Source of the DNA: Arthrobacter sp. FW306-2-2C-D06B
GTDB lineage: Bacteria > Actinomycetota > Actinomycetes > Actinomycetales > Micrococcaceae
Assembly: GCF_021789175.1 (NCBI RefSeq)
Contig: NZ_CP084560.1
Coordinates: 1,736,001-1,800,000, forward strand
Length of the DNA: 64,000 bases
Reading direction: 5' to 3'
Both the position numbers and the translations under genes were made by a program. Shown one piece after another: positions 46,824-56,300 of this stretch. The stretch's first letter is position 1; the number at the start of each line of letters is the position of its first letter. The notes under the pieces are model-generated. The model was not told the DNA's origin. It was given only the letters and a program-made list of their open reading frames with translations, and made no database searches.

Positions 46824-48932
46824 GTGGCACCGAGTTCTGAATACAACGCCCGGCACCTTTCAGTTTTGGAAGGACTGGAGGCGGTCCGCAAACGTCCGGG
46901 CATGTACATCGGCTCCACCGACTCGCGCGGACTCATGCACTGCCTGTGGGAGATCATCGACAACTCGGTGGACGAAGCCCTGGCGGGCTTCGGGCATGAC
47001 ATCCAGATCATCCTGCACGCGGACAATTCGGTGGAAATCCACGACGACGGCCGCGGCATCCCGGTGGACCTGGAACCCAAGACGGGGCTCAGCGGCGTCG
47101 AGGTCGTCTTCACCAAACTGCACGCAGGCGGAAAGTTCGGTGGCGGCTCGTACACGGCGTCCGGCGGTTTGCACGGCGTTGGCGCGTCCGTAGTGAACGC
47201 GCTCTCTGCCCGCCTTGACGTGCAGGTGGACCGCGGCGGCAAGACATACCAGATGTCCTTCCGCCGGGGCGAGCCCGGCCGATTCAAGGACATCGGTTCG
47301 AAGCCCAGCCCGACGTCGGTCTTCGAACCGTTCGTCGAGAACTCGGTGCTCGACGTCGTCGGCAAGGCCAAGCGGGGTGTGACCGGTACCCGCATCCGGT
47401 ACTGGGCAGACCGGCAGATCTTCACTCCGGACGCGAAGTTCTCCCTCGAGGATCTTGCGGCGCGCGCCCGCCAAACGTCCTTCCTGGTTCCCGGCCTCAA
47501 GCTCACGGTGCGCGATGAGCGACGGCTCCCCGGTACCCCCGGCGAAAACGGGCCGCACCAAGAGGTTTTCCATCACGACGGCGGCATTTCCGAATTCGTC
47601 GACTTCCTCGCCGCGGACTCGGGCGTCACTGATGTTTGGCGGCTCCATGGTGCGGGCAAGTTCAAGGAAACCGTTCCGGTTCTTGACGAAAACGGGCACA
47701 GCAAAATCGCGGAAGTGGAGCGGGACTGTGAAGTGGACATCGCGCTGCGCTGGGGAATCGGCTACGAAACCACCATGCGGAGCTTCGTCAACATCATCGC
47801 CACGCCCAAGGGCGGCACGCACCAGGCAGGCTTCGAGCAGGCGCTCCTGAAGACCTTCCGCAAGGCCGTCGAAACGAACGCGCGCAAGCTCAAAGCGGGC
47901 AACGACAAGATTGAGAAGGACGACATCCTGGCCGGCCTCACGGCAGTGCTGACGGTCCGCTTGGCAGAGCCGCAATTCGAGGGTCAGACCAAGGAAATTC
48001 TGGGCACTTCGGCCGTCAAGGCGATTGTTGCCAAGGTTGTCGAGGACGAGATCACAGCGCGCCTGAACTCGGCGAACCGCAACGACAAGGCCCAGTCCGC
48101 ACTGCTGCTCGAGAAGATCGTCAGCGAAATGAAGTCCCGCATCTCGGCCCGCGTCCACAAGGAAACGCAGCGCAGGAAGAATGCGCTGGAAACGTCGTCG
48201 ATGCCGACCAAGCTGGCAGATTGCCGCACGGATGACGTCGGACGTTCCGAGCTGTTCATCGTGGAAGGTGACTCCGCCCTTGGCACCGCCAAGCTGGCGC
48301 GGTCCTCGGACTTCCAAGCGCTGTTGCCGATCCGTGGCAAGATCCTCAACGTGCAGAAGGCATCGGTGGGGGACATGCTCTCCAACGCGGAGTGCGCCGC
48401 CCTCATCCAGGTAGTGGGCGCCGGTTCAGGCCGGAGCTTCGACATCGACGCCGCCCGGTACGGCAAGGTGATCCTGATGACCGACGCGGACGTCGACGGC
48501 GCGCACATCCGTACGCTGCTGCTCACGTTGTTCTTCCGGTACATGCGTCCGATGATCGACGAGGGCCGGGTATACGCGGCAGTACCGCCGCTGCACCGGG
48601 TGGAAGTCATCAACGCGGGCCAGAAGGCCAACGAGATGATCTACACCTACTCCGAGGCTGAACTGCACGTCCTGCTGGCCAGGCTCGCCAAGGAAGGCAA
48701 GCGCTACAAGGAACCGATCCAGCGCTACAAGGGCCTCGGTGAAATGGACGCCGAGCAGCTCGCCGAGACCACCATGGATCCGCGCCACCGAACCCTCCGC
48801 AAAGTGGGCATCGAGAACGCGAAGATGGCCGAAGACACGTTTGACCTGCTGATGGGATCGGACGTCGCCCCGCGCAAGGACTTCATTATCGCCGGCGCTG
48901 CGGACCTGGACCGGGAACGCATCGACGCCTGA
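46824..48932 (+). CDS. parE: DNA topoisomerase IV subunit B
   Basis: The ATPase/TOPRIM subunit of a type IIA topoisomerase. From the GTG at 46824 it has 702 residues. The GHKL ATPase motifs are IDNSVDEALAGFG, DDGRGIPVD, and GGLHGVGASVVNALS; the TOPRIM domain has VEGDSALGTAK and TDADVDGAHIRTLL. GyrB and ParE are hard to separate; the pairing with the second GyrA-like gene at 59435 in the same region, away from dnaA, indicates topoisomerase IV. GAAGGAG lies upstream. A GTG-only start is chosen because earlier in-frame residues are not conserved. Confidence 0.93.
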   Translation: MAPSSEYNARHLSVLEGLEAVRKRPGMYIGSTDSRGLMHCLWEIIDNSVDEALAGFGHDIQIILHADNSVEIHDDGRGIPVDLEPKTGLSGVEVVFTKLHAGGKFGGGSYTASGGLHGVGASVVNALSARLDVQVDRGGKTYQMSFRRGEPGRFKDIGSKPSPTSVFEPFVENSVLDVVGKAKRGVTGTRIRYWADRQIFTPDAKFSLEDLAARARQTSFLVPGLKLTVRDERRLPGTPGENGPHQEVFHHDGGISEFVDFLAADSGVTDVWRLHGAGKFKETVPVLDENGHSKIAEVERDCEVDIALRWGIGYETTMRSFVNIIATPKGGTHQAGFEQALLKTFRKAVETNARKLKAGNDKIEKDDILAGLTAVLTVRLAEPQFEGQTKEILGTSAVKAIVAKVVEDEITARLNSANRNDKAQSALLLEKIVSEMKSRISARVHKETQRRKNALETSSMPTKLADCRTDDVGRSELFIVEGDSALGTAKLARSSDFQALLPIRGKILNVQKASVGDMLSNAECAALIQVVGAGSGRSFDIDAARYGKVILMTDADVDGAHIRTLLLTLFFRYMRPMIDEGRVYAAVPPLHRVEVINAGQKANEMIYTYSEAELHVLLARLAKEGKRYKEPIQRYKGLGEMDAEQLAETTMDPRHRTLRKVGIENAKMAEDTFDLLMGSDVAPRKDFIIAGAADLDRERIDA

Positions 48933-48957
48933 TCCAGCGGTCCCTATCCGACGAGGT

Positions 48958-49950
48958 TCAGCCCAGCAAACCCGGCACGATCAGCAGGCCTGTCGGCACC
49001 GCGAGCAACATGGCCGACGCCGCAAGCACCAAAGTGCGCTGGGCTGCCGGAAGCGGCGGCTGAGGTGAGAGGAGCCGGCTGACGCGCGACGCCGTCGTAC
49101 GCGGTGAATCGGCGCCGCCGGTGCCGCTCAGCGAGCTGCCTTCGGGGGAAGCGTCCTGCCCGCTTGTTCCGGGAGGCGCGAATTGCTCCACGGGACCGGC
49201 GGAGCCGCTCGCCACGATCGCAATCGCCTTAATGAGCGTTCCCTTGCTCTCGGTGCGCAGGGCCACATCGTCGGCGAGCATTTCGATCAGGGAGTTGACG
49301 GCAACCTGGGCGAGCCGCGTCGTGGGGAACCAGGGCAGCGCCTGGCGCCACGCCGCGAAGGCCCACAAAAGAAGGTCGTGGCGCTGGGAGAGATGGGCAT
49401 TTTCGTGGATGAGGACCGCCCTGAGCTCGGCAGGCTCCAGGGCGGCCATGAGGCCGTCGGACAGGACAGTCACTGACCTTGCGCCGCCGGGCAAGCAGTA
49501 GGCGACGGGGGAGTCGTGGTTGATGACCACGGTGCCAGGGCCGTCGTCGGACGGTGAGGCAAGGAGTGCGAGAAGTTCGCGGTGCCTGCGCCGTTGCCGT
49601 TCGATCTTGACGTAGGTGAGCAGCAGGGTGAACACGAGATGGGCGCTCAGCAGTGCCGCGGCGGACAAAGCGAACAAGTGCCAGAAGCCCAGTGCCGTGG
49701 TGGGCTCGTTGTGAAGCACCATGCCGGCCAAAGAGCGCAGACCCGCAATGAGATTGTCGCCGATGGGCTCAAGCCCGTAGACGAGCATGGCCCCGATCAT
49801 GGAGAGGCCACCGGCGAGTGCGATGGCTTGCCAGAGGACCATGGCCATGAAGGGCGCGCGCGAAGGCCATTCGGCGCGCGAAAGGAGGACAGGAACCGGC
49901 CAGGCCAGCACCAAAGCAAGGACCGCCAGAAAATATGAGGTCCAGAACAT
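48958..49950 (-). CDS. M56-family membrane metallopeptidase
   Basis: A 330-residue BlaR1-like integral membrane protease with several N-terminal helices and the zinc motif HENAH in LIHENAHLSQRHDLLLW (about residues 180-184). It lacks the penicillin-binding sensor domain of BlaR1, as is usual for the actinobacterial M56 proteins paired with BlaI. In such pairs the protease is thought to cause cleavage of the repressor on a signal. It lies 6 bp downstream of the blaI-like gene on the same strand and is probably co-transcribed. Confidence 0.9.
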   Translation of the reverse strand: MFWTSYFLAVLALVLAWPVPVLLSRAEWPSRAPFMAMVLWQAIALAGGLSMIGAMLVYGLEPIGDNLIAGLRSLAGMVLHNEPTTALGFWHLFALSAAALLSAHLVFTLLLTYVKIERQRRRHRELLALLASPSDDGPGTVVINHDSPVAYCLPGGARSVTVLSDGLMAALEPAELRAVLIHENAHLSQRHDLLLWAFAAWRQALPWFPTTRLAQVAVNSLIEMLADDVALRTESKGTLIKAIAIVASGSAGPVEQFAPPGTSGQDASPEGSSLSGTGGADSPRTTASRVSRLLSPQPPLPAAQRTLVLAASAMLLAVPTGLLIVPGLLG

Positions 49951-49956
49951 GGGTGG

Positions 49957-50343
49957 TTAGTTTTTGCCAAGCAGCTTGCGCAGCGTGGCGGCTTCACTCT
50001 CGCTCACGGAACCGATGAACCGCGCCAGCACGGCTTCGCGGTCCGGGGCGGAACCCAGGGCCTCATGCATGAGGTCCGCCGTGTGGTCCGCCCGGCTCGA
50101 AACAGCCTGGTAGCGGTGCGGGCGGGTGCCGCGTTCGCGCTCCACGAGGCCCTTCTTCTCGAGCCTTGACAGGACCGTCAGGACCGTGGTGACTGCGAGG
50201 TCCTTGCCCTGGTGTCCTGCAATGCCATCCGTGGCTGCGGAATCCTGCGCCAGCAGATCACGAAGTTTGTTGGCTGTCGCAGCCTCCTGGCCCGCCCAAA
50301 GGAGATCCATGACCGCCCGTTCCAGTTCGCCAAGACTTGCCAT
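49957..50343 (-). CDS. BlaI/MecI/CopY family repressor
   Basis: A 128-residue winged-helix repressor of the BlaI family: LGELERAVMDLLW at the start, TTVLTVLSRLEKKGLVERERG as the recognition helix and wing, then a dimerisation helix (HEALGSAPDREAVLARFIGSV). The ATG at 50343 is preferred over a TTG at 50346. Three copies of TTCTAC-N5-GTAGAA lie between this gene and cydA, so autoregulation and control of cyd are likely. Its mycobacterial relative BlaI is known to bind such dyads and affect respiration genes. Confidence 0.92.
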   Translation of the reverse strand: MASLGELERAVMDLLWAGQEAATANKLRDLLAQDSAATDGIAGHQGKDLAVTTVLTVLSRLEKKGLVERERGTRPHRYQAVSSRADHTADLMHEALGSAPDREAVLARFIGSVSESEAATLRKLLGKN

Positions 50344-50447
50344 CAACGCATCCCTACTTTCCGCACCTCCCTTGACCGTTTGCGTGGACCGGGGGAAGTG
50401 CGATGATCCAACATTCCACCATCAATCTACCGCTTTTCAGGCGACGA

Positions 50448-50464
50448 TTCTACGTGAGGTAGAA
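50448..50464. promoter_or_regulatory. BlaI-type operator 1
   Basis: TTCTAC-GTGAG-GTAGAA, a perfect 6+5+6 dyad, 105 bp before the blaI ATG. On the minus strand it contains TAGAAT (50447-50452), a candidate -10 for the regulator gene. Confidence 0.7.
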
Positions 50465-50535
50465 CATGCGGCGCGGCGTGTCCTTGCGGCACTGTGACGC
50501 CGCTGGAAGAGTGGTGAGCAGATCGCAGGGGTTTG

Positions 50536-50552
50536 TTCTACACTGTGTAGAA
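50536..50552. promoter_or_regulatory. BlaI-type operator 2
   Basis: TTCTAC-ACTGT-GTAGAA, which is palindromic along its whole length. It contains TACACT (50539-50544), a possible -10 for cydA, and the TACA/TGTA core known for BlaI/MecI sites. Confidence 0.75.
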
Positions 50553-50560
50553 GAAGTCGG

Positions 50561-50577
50561 TTCTACGCAACGTAGAA
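50561..50577. promoter_or_regulatory. BlaI-type operator 3
   Basis: TTCTAC-GCAAC-GTAGAA, 25 bp after operator 2 and 51 bp before the cydA ATG. Confidence 0.75.
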
Positions 50578-50628
50578 AAGAGGCGCCGCAAGCGGGCGTC
50601 GGGACAATGCCGGATAAAAAGGACAGCC

Positions 50629-52242
50629 ATGGACGCCTTGGAAATCGCACGCTGGCAATTTGGAATCACCACGGTCTACCACTTCATGATGGTGCCGCTG
50701 ACCATCGGGCTGGGGCTTGTGGTGGCCGTCATCCAGACCCTCTGGTACCGCACGGGCAAAGTTGAATACCTGCGGATGACCAAGTTCTGGGGCAAGCTCT
50801 TCCTCATCAACTTCATCATGGGTGTAGCCACGGGCATCGTGCAGGAATTCCAATTCGGCATGGCCTGGAGCGAATACAGCCGATTCGTCGGCGACGTGTT
50901 CGGTGCGCCCCTGGCCCTGGAAGCGCTTCTCGCGTTCTTCGTGGAATCGACCTTCCTGGGACTCTGGATCTTCGGCTGGAAACAACTCAAGCGTGGTGTC
51001 CACCTCGCGTGCCTCTGGATCGCCGTGATCGGCTCGGTCTTCTCGGCCTACTTCATCATCGTTGCCAACTCCTGGATGCAGCACCCCGTCGGCGTCACGA
51101 TGGTCAATGGGCGTCCGGTCATGACCGACGCTTGGGCGGTCTTCACCAACAACACCGCCATGGTGGCCGTACCCCACACGCTCTTCGGCGCGCTGGCCGT
51201 CGCCGGTGCATTCCTTCTGGGCATCGCCTGGTACCACCTCTGGCGCCGCCGCCACGATGGCATTGACACCATCGGAGCCGACGGCAGGGCCATCGCGGGC
51301 GAAGCCGACGTCCCCGGACGGGACAAGGCCGACTATAAGGTGTGGATCAACTCCCTGCGGATCGGCGCCGTCGTCGCCATGATCTCCTTCGCAGGCACTG
51401 CGTTCACAGGCGATTTGCAGGGCAAGCTGATGTTCGAACAACAGCCCATGAAGATGGCCGCGGCCGAGGCCGCCTGCCACGATGGCACCGGCTTCTCGGT
51501 GCTGAGCGTCGGCAACCTCGGGTCCAAGAGCTGCAACGACATCGTGGCCGTGATCGAGGTCCCCGGTATCCTCTCCTTCCTGGCCAAGGGCGATTTCACC
51601 ACGGAAGTGAAGGGTGTCAACAGCCTCCTCGACGAGTACAAGGCCAAGTACGGCACCCACCTGCCGAACAATCCCCTGTACGGCGATCGGGCGGGCCAGG
51701 AAGTCCAGTACGTACCGGTCATGGAAGTCACCTACTGGGGCTTCCGCATGATGATCGGCTTCGGCGGCATCGCTGCCTTTGCTGCATTGCTGGCCTTGTG
51801 GGTCACACGCAAGGGCATGGTCCCGCAATCCCGCTGGATCATGCGCCTGGCGGTCTTCGGCATCCTCGCTCCCTTCGGCGCCAACGCCGCTGGCTGGATC
51901 TTCACCGAAATGGGCCGGCAGCCGTTCGTTGTCGCGCCCAATCCGGACGCCAGCGGCGTCGACCAAGTGTTCATGTTCACGGCCGCGGCCGTCTCACCAG
52001 GCGTCTCCGCCGCCGAACTCATCACCTCGCTCGTCGTGTTGGCATCCATCTACGCGGTCCTGCTGGTGGTCGAAGTCCGGCTTCTGGTCAAATACGCCCG
52101 GGGTGGCGTGGTGTCCGCGATGCCTGAGCTCGCCGAAGCCCGCCACGGCGAGAAGAAACAGAAGAAGGACGACGACGGCGGGACGCCGGGTGCCCCGGGC
52201 CAGCCCGGCGACAGCGACGACGTCCTGGCATTCGCCTACTAG
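50629..52242 (+). CDS. cydA: Cytochrome bd oxidase subunit I
   Basis: Catalytic subunit of the quinol:O2 oxidoreductase cytochrome bd, 537 residues with nine or ten helices. Visible features are the first helix pair with a heme-ligand histidine in TTVYHFMMVPLT, the E-rich helix EALLAFFVESTFLGLW, the second His in VPHTLFGALAV, a Q-loop region (about 230-330) and the WIFTEMGRQPF segment. AAAAGGA lies before the ATG. cydB follows 20 bp downstream. The upstream region has two BlaI-type operators close to the start. Confidence 0.97.
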   Translation: MDALEIARWQFGITTVYHFMMVPLTIGLGLVVAVIQTLWYRTGKVEYLRMTKFWGKLFLINFIMGVATGIVQEFQFGMAWSEYSRFVGDVFGAPLALEALLAFFVESTFLGLWIFGWKQLKRGVHLACLWIAVIGSVFSAYFIIVANSWMQHPVGVTMVNGRPVMTDAWAVFTNNTAMVAVPHTLFGALAVAGAFLLGIAWYHLWRRRHDGIDTIGADGRAIAGEADVPGRDKADYKVWINSLRIGAVVAMISFAGTAFTGDLQGKLMFEQQPMKMAAAEAACHDGTGFSVLSVGNLGSKSCNDIVAVIEVPGILSFLAKGDFTTEVKGVNSLLDEYKAKYGTHLPNNPLYGDRAGQEVQYVPVMEVTYWGFRMMIGFGGIAAFAALLALWVTRKGMVPQSRWIMRLAVFGILAPFGANAAGWIFTEMGRQPFVVAPNPDASGVDQVFMFTAAAVSPGVSAAELITSLVVLASIYAVLLVVEVRLLVKYARGGVVSAMPELAEARHGEKKQKKDDDGGTPGAPGQPGDSDDVLAFAY

Positions 52243-52262
52243 GAAGCAGAGGAATCTTTCGA

Positions 52263-53360
52263 ATGGAACTGTTGCCTACCGTCTGGTTCGTGGCCATCGC
52301 CGTGCTGTGGACGGGATACCTCTTCCTGGAGGGCTTCGACCTCGGTGTCGGAATGCTCATGAAGCTCTTCGCCCGGAACAACACCGACCGCCGGGTGCTG
52401 TTGAACACGATCGGTCCGGTGTGGGACGGGAACGAAGTCTGGCTGCTGACCGCGGCCGGTGCCACCTTCGCTGCCTTCCCGCTGTGGTACGCCTCGCTGT
52501 TTTCGGCGCTCTACCTGCCGCTGCTCATTGTGCTTGTGGCCCTGATCTTCCGGGCTGTGGCCTTCGAGTACCGGGGCAAAGTGGACAGCGCCCGCTGGAG
52601 GACCGTCTGGGACTGGGCCATAGCCTTGGCCTCGTTCACGGCCGCGTTCGGCATCGGCGCCGCGCTGGCGTTGACCACCACCGGGCTGCCGATTGACTCG
52701 AATGGCGACCGCCAGGGCGGGCCTTTTGCCTGGTTCAGCGGATACGCCGTGCTGGGCGGATTCGCCGTGGTCGCGTTCGCCCTCGTGCACGCCCTCGCGT
52801 TCCTGGCCCTGAAGACCGACGGCGAAGTGCGCCACCGCGCGCGCCGCTGGTTTGTGCGGCTCGCCCCGCTCGCCTTGCTGCCGCTGCTGGCATGGATGGT
52901 GGCCGTCCAGCTCCTTAGCGGCAAGCCGTTGACGTGGATCCTGGTGATCCTCGGAGTCCTCTCAGCTGCAGGGGCCTGGGTACTCGCCCGCAAGGGAGCT
53001 GAGGGCAAGGCGTTCGGAGCCCTGGGTGCGTTCCTCGTGTGCGCCACCGCTTCCATTTTCGGTGCGGCCTTCCCCGTGGTCATTCCCTCCACCTTGAACC
53101 CCGCCTTCAACCTCACCATTTCCAACGCATCATCGTCCGCTTACACCCTGGGGCTGATGAGTATCGTCGCCGCCGTCGGCTTGCCACTGGTCATCGCCTA
53201 CCAGGCGTGGACCTACTGGGTGTTCCGCCGTCGCGTGAGCGCAGCACATATTCCCGCCGCACATGGTTTCCTGCCGGCCATCGCGGCAAAGGTGCTGGTC
53301 GGCCAGTCGGCGCCGGGCGGACCAGCTGCGAAACGCGCACCCCGCGACGCCGGCGAGTAG
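52263..53360 (+). CDS. cydB: Cytochrome bd oxidase subunit II
   Basis: The second integral membrane subunit, 365 residues, with the CydB start LPTVWFVAIAVLWTGYLFLEGFDLGVGML and the conserved DRRVLLNTIGPVWDGNEVWL. About eight to nine helices follow; the C-terminal 30 residues are basic and polar. It lies 20 bp after cydA and 3 bp before cydDC, so the operon is cydA-cydB-cydDC. Confidence 0.97.
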   Translation: MELLPTVWFVAIAVLWTGYLFLEGFDLGVGMLMKLFARNNTDRRVLLNTIGPVWDGNEVWLLTAAGATFAAFPLWYASLFSALYLPLLIVLVALIFRAVAFEYRGKVDSARWRTVWDWAIALASFTAAFGIGAALALTTTGLPIDSNGDRQGGPFAWFSGYAVLGGFAVVAFALVHALAFLALKTDGEVRHRARRWFVRLAPLALLPLLAWMVAVQLLSGKPLTWILVILGVLSAAGAWVLARKGAEGKAFGALGAFLVCATASIFGAAFPVVIPSTLNPAFNLTISNASSSAYTLGLMSIVAAVGLPLVIAYQAWTYWVFRRRVSAAHIPAAHGFLPAIAAKVLVGQSAPGGPAAKRAPRDAGE

Positions 53361-53363
53361 CGG

Positions 53364-56300
53364 ATGAAGCCCCAGCTGCCCGCCGGACCGGCCACCCGAT
53401 CCGCGTTGTACTTCCTTGGCCTGTTGTCCTCGCTCAAGGCTTTGTCCCTGGTTCTGATTGCACAGGCCATCGCGGGAATGTTATCGGGACTTGCGGCGGG
53501 CGGCATGGGGTGGCGCGAAGGACTCGTCTGGGGTGCCGCCGGCGCGGTCCTGCGGTCGCTGACGGTCTGGGGACAAGGAGTCGCGGCGCGCCGGGCGGCC
53601 CTTGGGGTCAAGGAAGAGCTGAGGTCCAGGCTGCTGGGGCGCGCCCTCGGCTCCGGGGCTGCGGGACGGGTCGGCGACGTGAACGACGGCGGGCTGGCCG
53701 TGCTCGCGACCCGCGGACTTGATGCGCTGGACAACTACTACACCCAGTTCCTGCCCGCCTTGGTCAATTGTGCAGCGTTGCCCCTGCTCCTCGGCGCGCG
53801 GATCCTCTTCGCGGATTGGGTCAGCGCCGTGGTTGTGGTGCTGACCTTGCCGCTGATCCCGCTGTTCATGGTGCTGATCGGCCGCCACACGGAGGACAGG
53901 GTCCACGAAGCCCAATCCACGCTGCGGAGGCTCTCGGGGCACATCCTGGAGTTGGCCAGGGGACTTCCCGTGCTGGTGGGACTGGGCCGTGCTGGCGAAC
54001 AGCGCGCAGCCCTCGAGGACCTCTCCGAGGAATACCGCTCGCGCACCATGGGAACACTGCGGACTGCCTTCATGTCCGCCCTCGCCCTGGAACTGATAGC
54101 CACCCTTTCCGTCGCGGTCGTGGCCGTCTTCATCGGCGTGCGGCTCGTGGCGGGCGACATGGGCCTGGAAGCGGGCCTGCTGGCCCTCATCCTCGCCCCC
54201 GATTGCTATCTTCCCCTGCGCGAGCTGGGTATGGCCCACCACGCCAGCGACGACGGGCGCGAGGCTTTGGCCGCGGCCAACGCCGTGCTGGAGTCGCCGG
54301 CGGGCCGTCCGCTGAGCGATGTTTCCGACGTTGAAGTGCACGACGCCGAAGCTTCCGCCGACGTCGTGGTCACCGGACTGACGGTGAGGTATCCGGGGAG
54401 GGTGGTTGCCGCCGTCGGGCCCATCGACTTCAGGGCACCGGCCGGTCAGATCACGGCCCTTGATGGCCGCAGCGGTTCGGGCAAGAGCACTATCCTTGGC
54501 GTGCTCGCCGGCACGATCGGCGACGGCCCGCTGGCAACCATCGAAGGTTCCGTCAACGGACTCGACGCCGGCGCGGTGGCCTGGGTTCCGCAGCATCCCG
54601 TCATGGTCGCCGGTAGCGTGCTGGACGAGGTGGTCCTTTACCTGAACGGTGGCAAGCAGCGCCTCGCGTCGGCCGGCCCCTGGACCGCGACGGGCGCGGA
54701 CGTTGCGAGGGCCATGCGTTGCCTGGAGCAGTCTGCCGCGGAGCACCTCGCGTCCAAACATCCTGCCGAGTTGAGCCCTGGAGAACTGCGGCGTGTGGCT
54801 GTGGCGCGCGGCTTGGCGCGGCTCAACGCGGGAGCCACGGTCCTGCTGCTCGACGAACCCACCGCACACCTCGACGCCGCGTCGGCGGACGCGATCCGTT
54901 CGGCCATCGCGGGGCTGCGTGGTGCGGCGACTGTCATCCTGGTGGCCCACGACGCCGCGACCCGGAAACTGGCCGACAATGTCGTGAAGGTCGACGGCGG
55001 AAAGGTCGACGGCGGTAAGGTCGACAGCGGGGAGTTCACCAGCGGAACGGATCAGGAGCAAGCCGGTCCCGTGCACCTGGAATCCGGTGCACCAGCGCCC
55101 GCTCCGGTCAAGCGTGACGTGAACCCTGGAGCCACCCCCGTGGGGGGAATTGAACCCCCCACGGCAATCTCCACGCTCAAGGCCCTCGCGCGCATCCTGG
55201 CGCCCGTCCGTTACAAGTTCGCCGGTGCCGTCCTCCTCGCGGCCCTCGCCGCCCTGTTTGCCGTGGCGTTGTCCGGGCTGTCCGGCTGGCTCATCATCCG
55301 TGCCAGCGAACAACCGCCCATCCTGTACCTGCTCGGAGCGATCGTCGGCGTCCGGTTCTTCGGCATTGGCAGAGCCGTGCTGCGGTACTCCGAACGGCTC
55401 GTTGTCCACGACACGGTCTTCGAGGCGATGACGAGGCTCCGGGGCGCGCTCTGGGCGAGCCTCAGCGCAAGGGCACTGTCCTTGCGACGGCTCCTGCAGG
55501 GCGGCAATGTCCTCGGCGCGATAGTGGACGACGTCGATACGCTGCGCGACGTGTTGCCGCGCGTCGTCCTTCCACCCCTTTCCGCCCTTGCCGTCGCAGT
55601 GTCGGCGGTAGTCGCCTCGGCGCTACTGGTTCCCGCCACTGTGCCTGCGGTTGTCGCTAGCGCCGTGGTTGGCCTTGTGCTGGCTCCTCTTCTTGCCCTG
55701 GTGGCGGACCGCAACGCGGCCCGTTCTGAACAGCAGCTGCGCTCAGTTGTGCTGCTTGATGTTGCAGCGGCCCTCGACGCCCGAGCGGAACTCAGCGCCA
55801 ACGGTGTGGCCGGCACTGTTCTGTCGTCCTTGACCCGGAGGGACAACGCGGCCACCGCTGCCGCACAGCGTTCGGCGTGGGCTGACGGCATAGGCCAGGG
55901 ATTGACGGTTCTTGCCTGCACCCTGGGTGCGCTGGGGGCGGGCATTCTGGCCGCCCCTTCGGTGCAGGCCGGAACTGTCGCACCGGCTGTGCTGGCCGTC
56001 GACGTCCTTGTTCAGCTGGCGCTCGCGGAACCCTATGGGGCGGTCGTGTCTGCCGTGCGGCAGGGTCCGGCCTTGGCCGCGGTGCTGCGGCGGATCGCGC
56101 AGTCAGGAGCCTTTGACGCCCCGGATGCCGACGGCGGTGTGCTCAGCTTGCCGGAGCGACCCGACGGCTCTGCAGGACTGCTGCTGGATGGACTCGAGGC
56201 GTCCTGGCCCGGCGGGGCGCCCGTGTTCAGCGGGCTCAGCGCAGAAGCTGCCCCCGCGCATTGGCTCGCGGTCACGGGACCCTCCGGTTCGGGGAAATCC

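Noticed and set aside
53481..55409. 642-residue minus-strand open frame
   Set aside because: It is opposite cydDC, with repetitive Arg/Gly/Asp composition and no start context.
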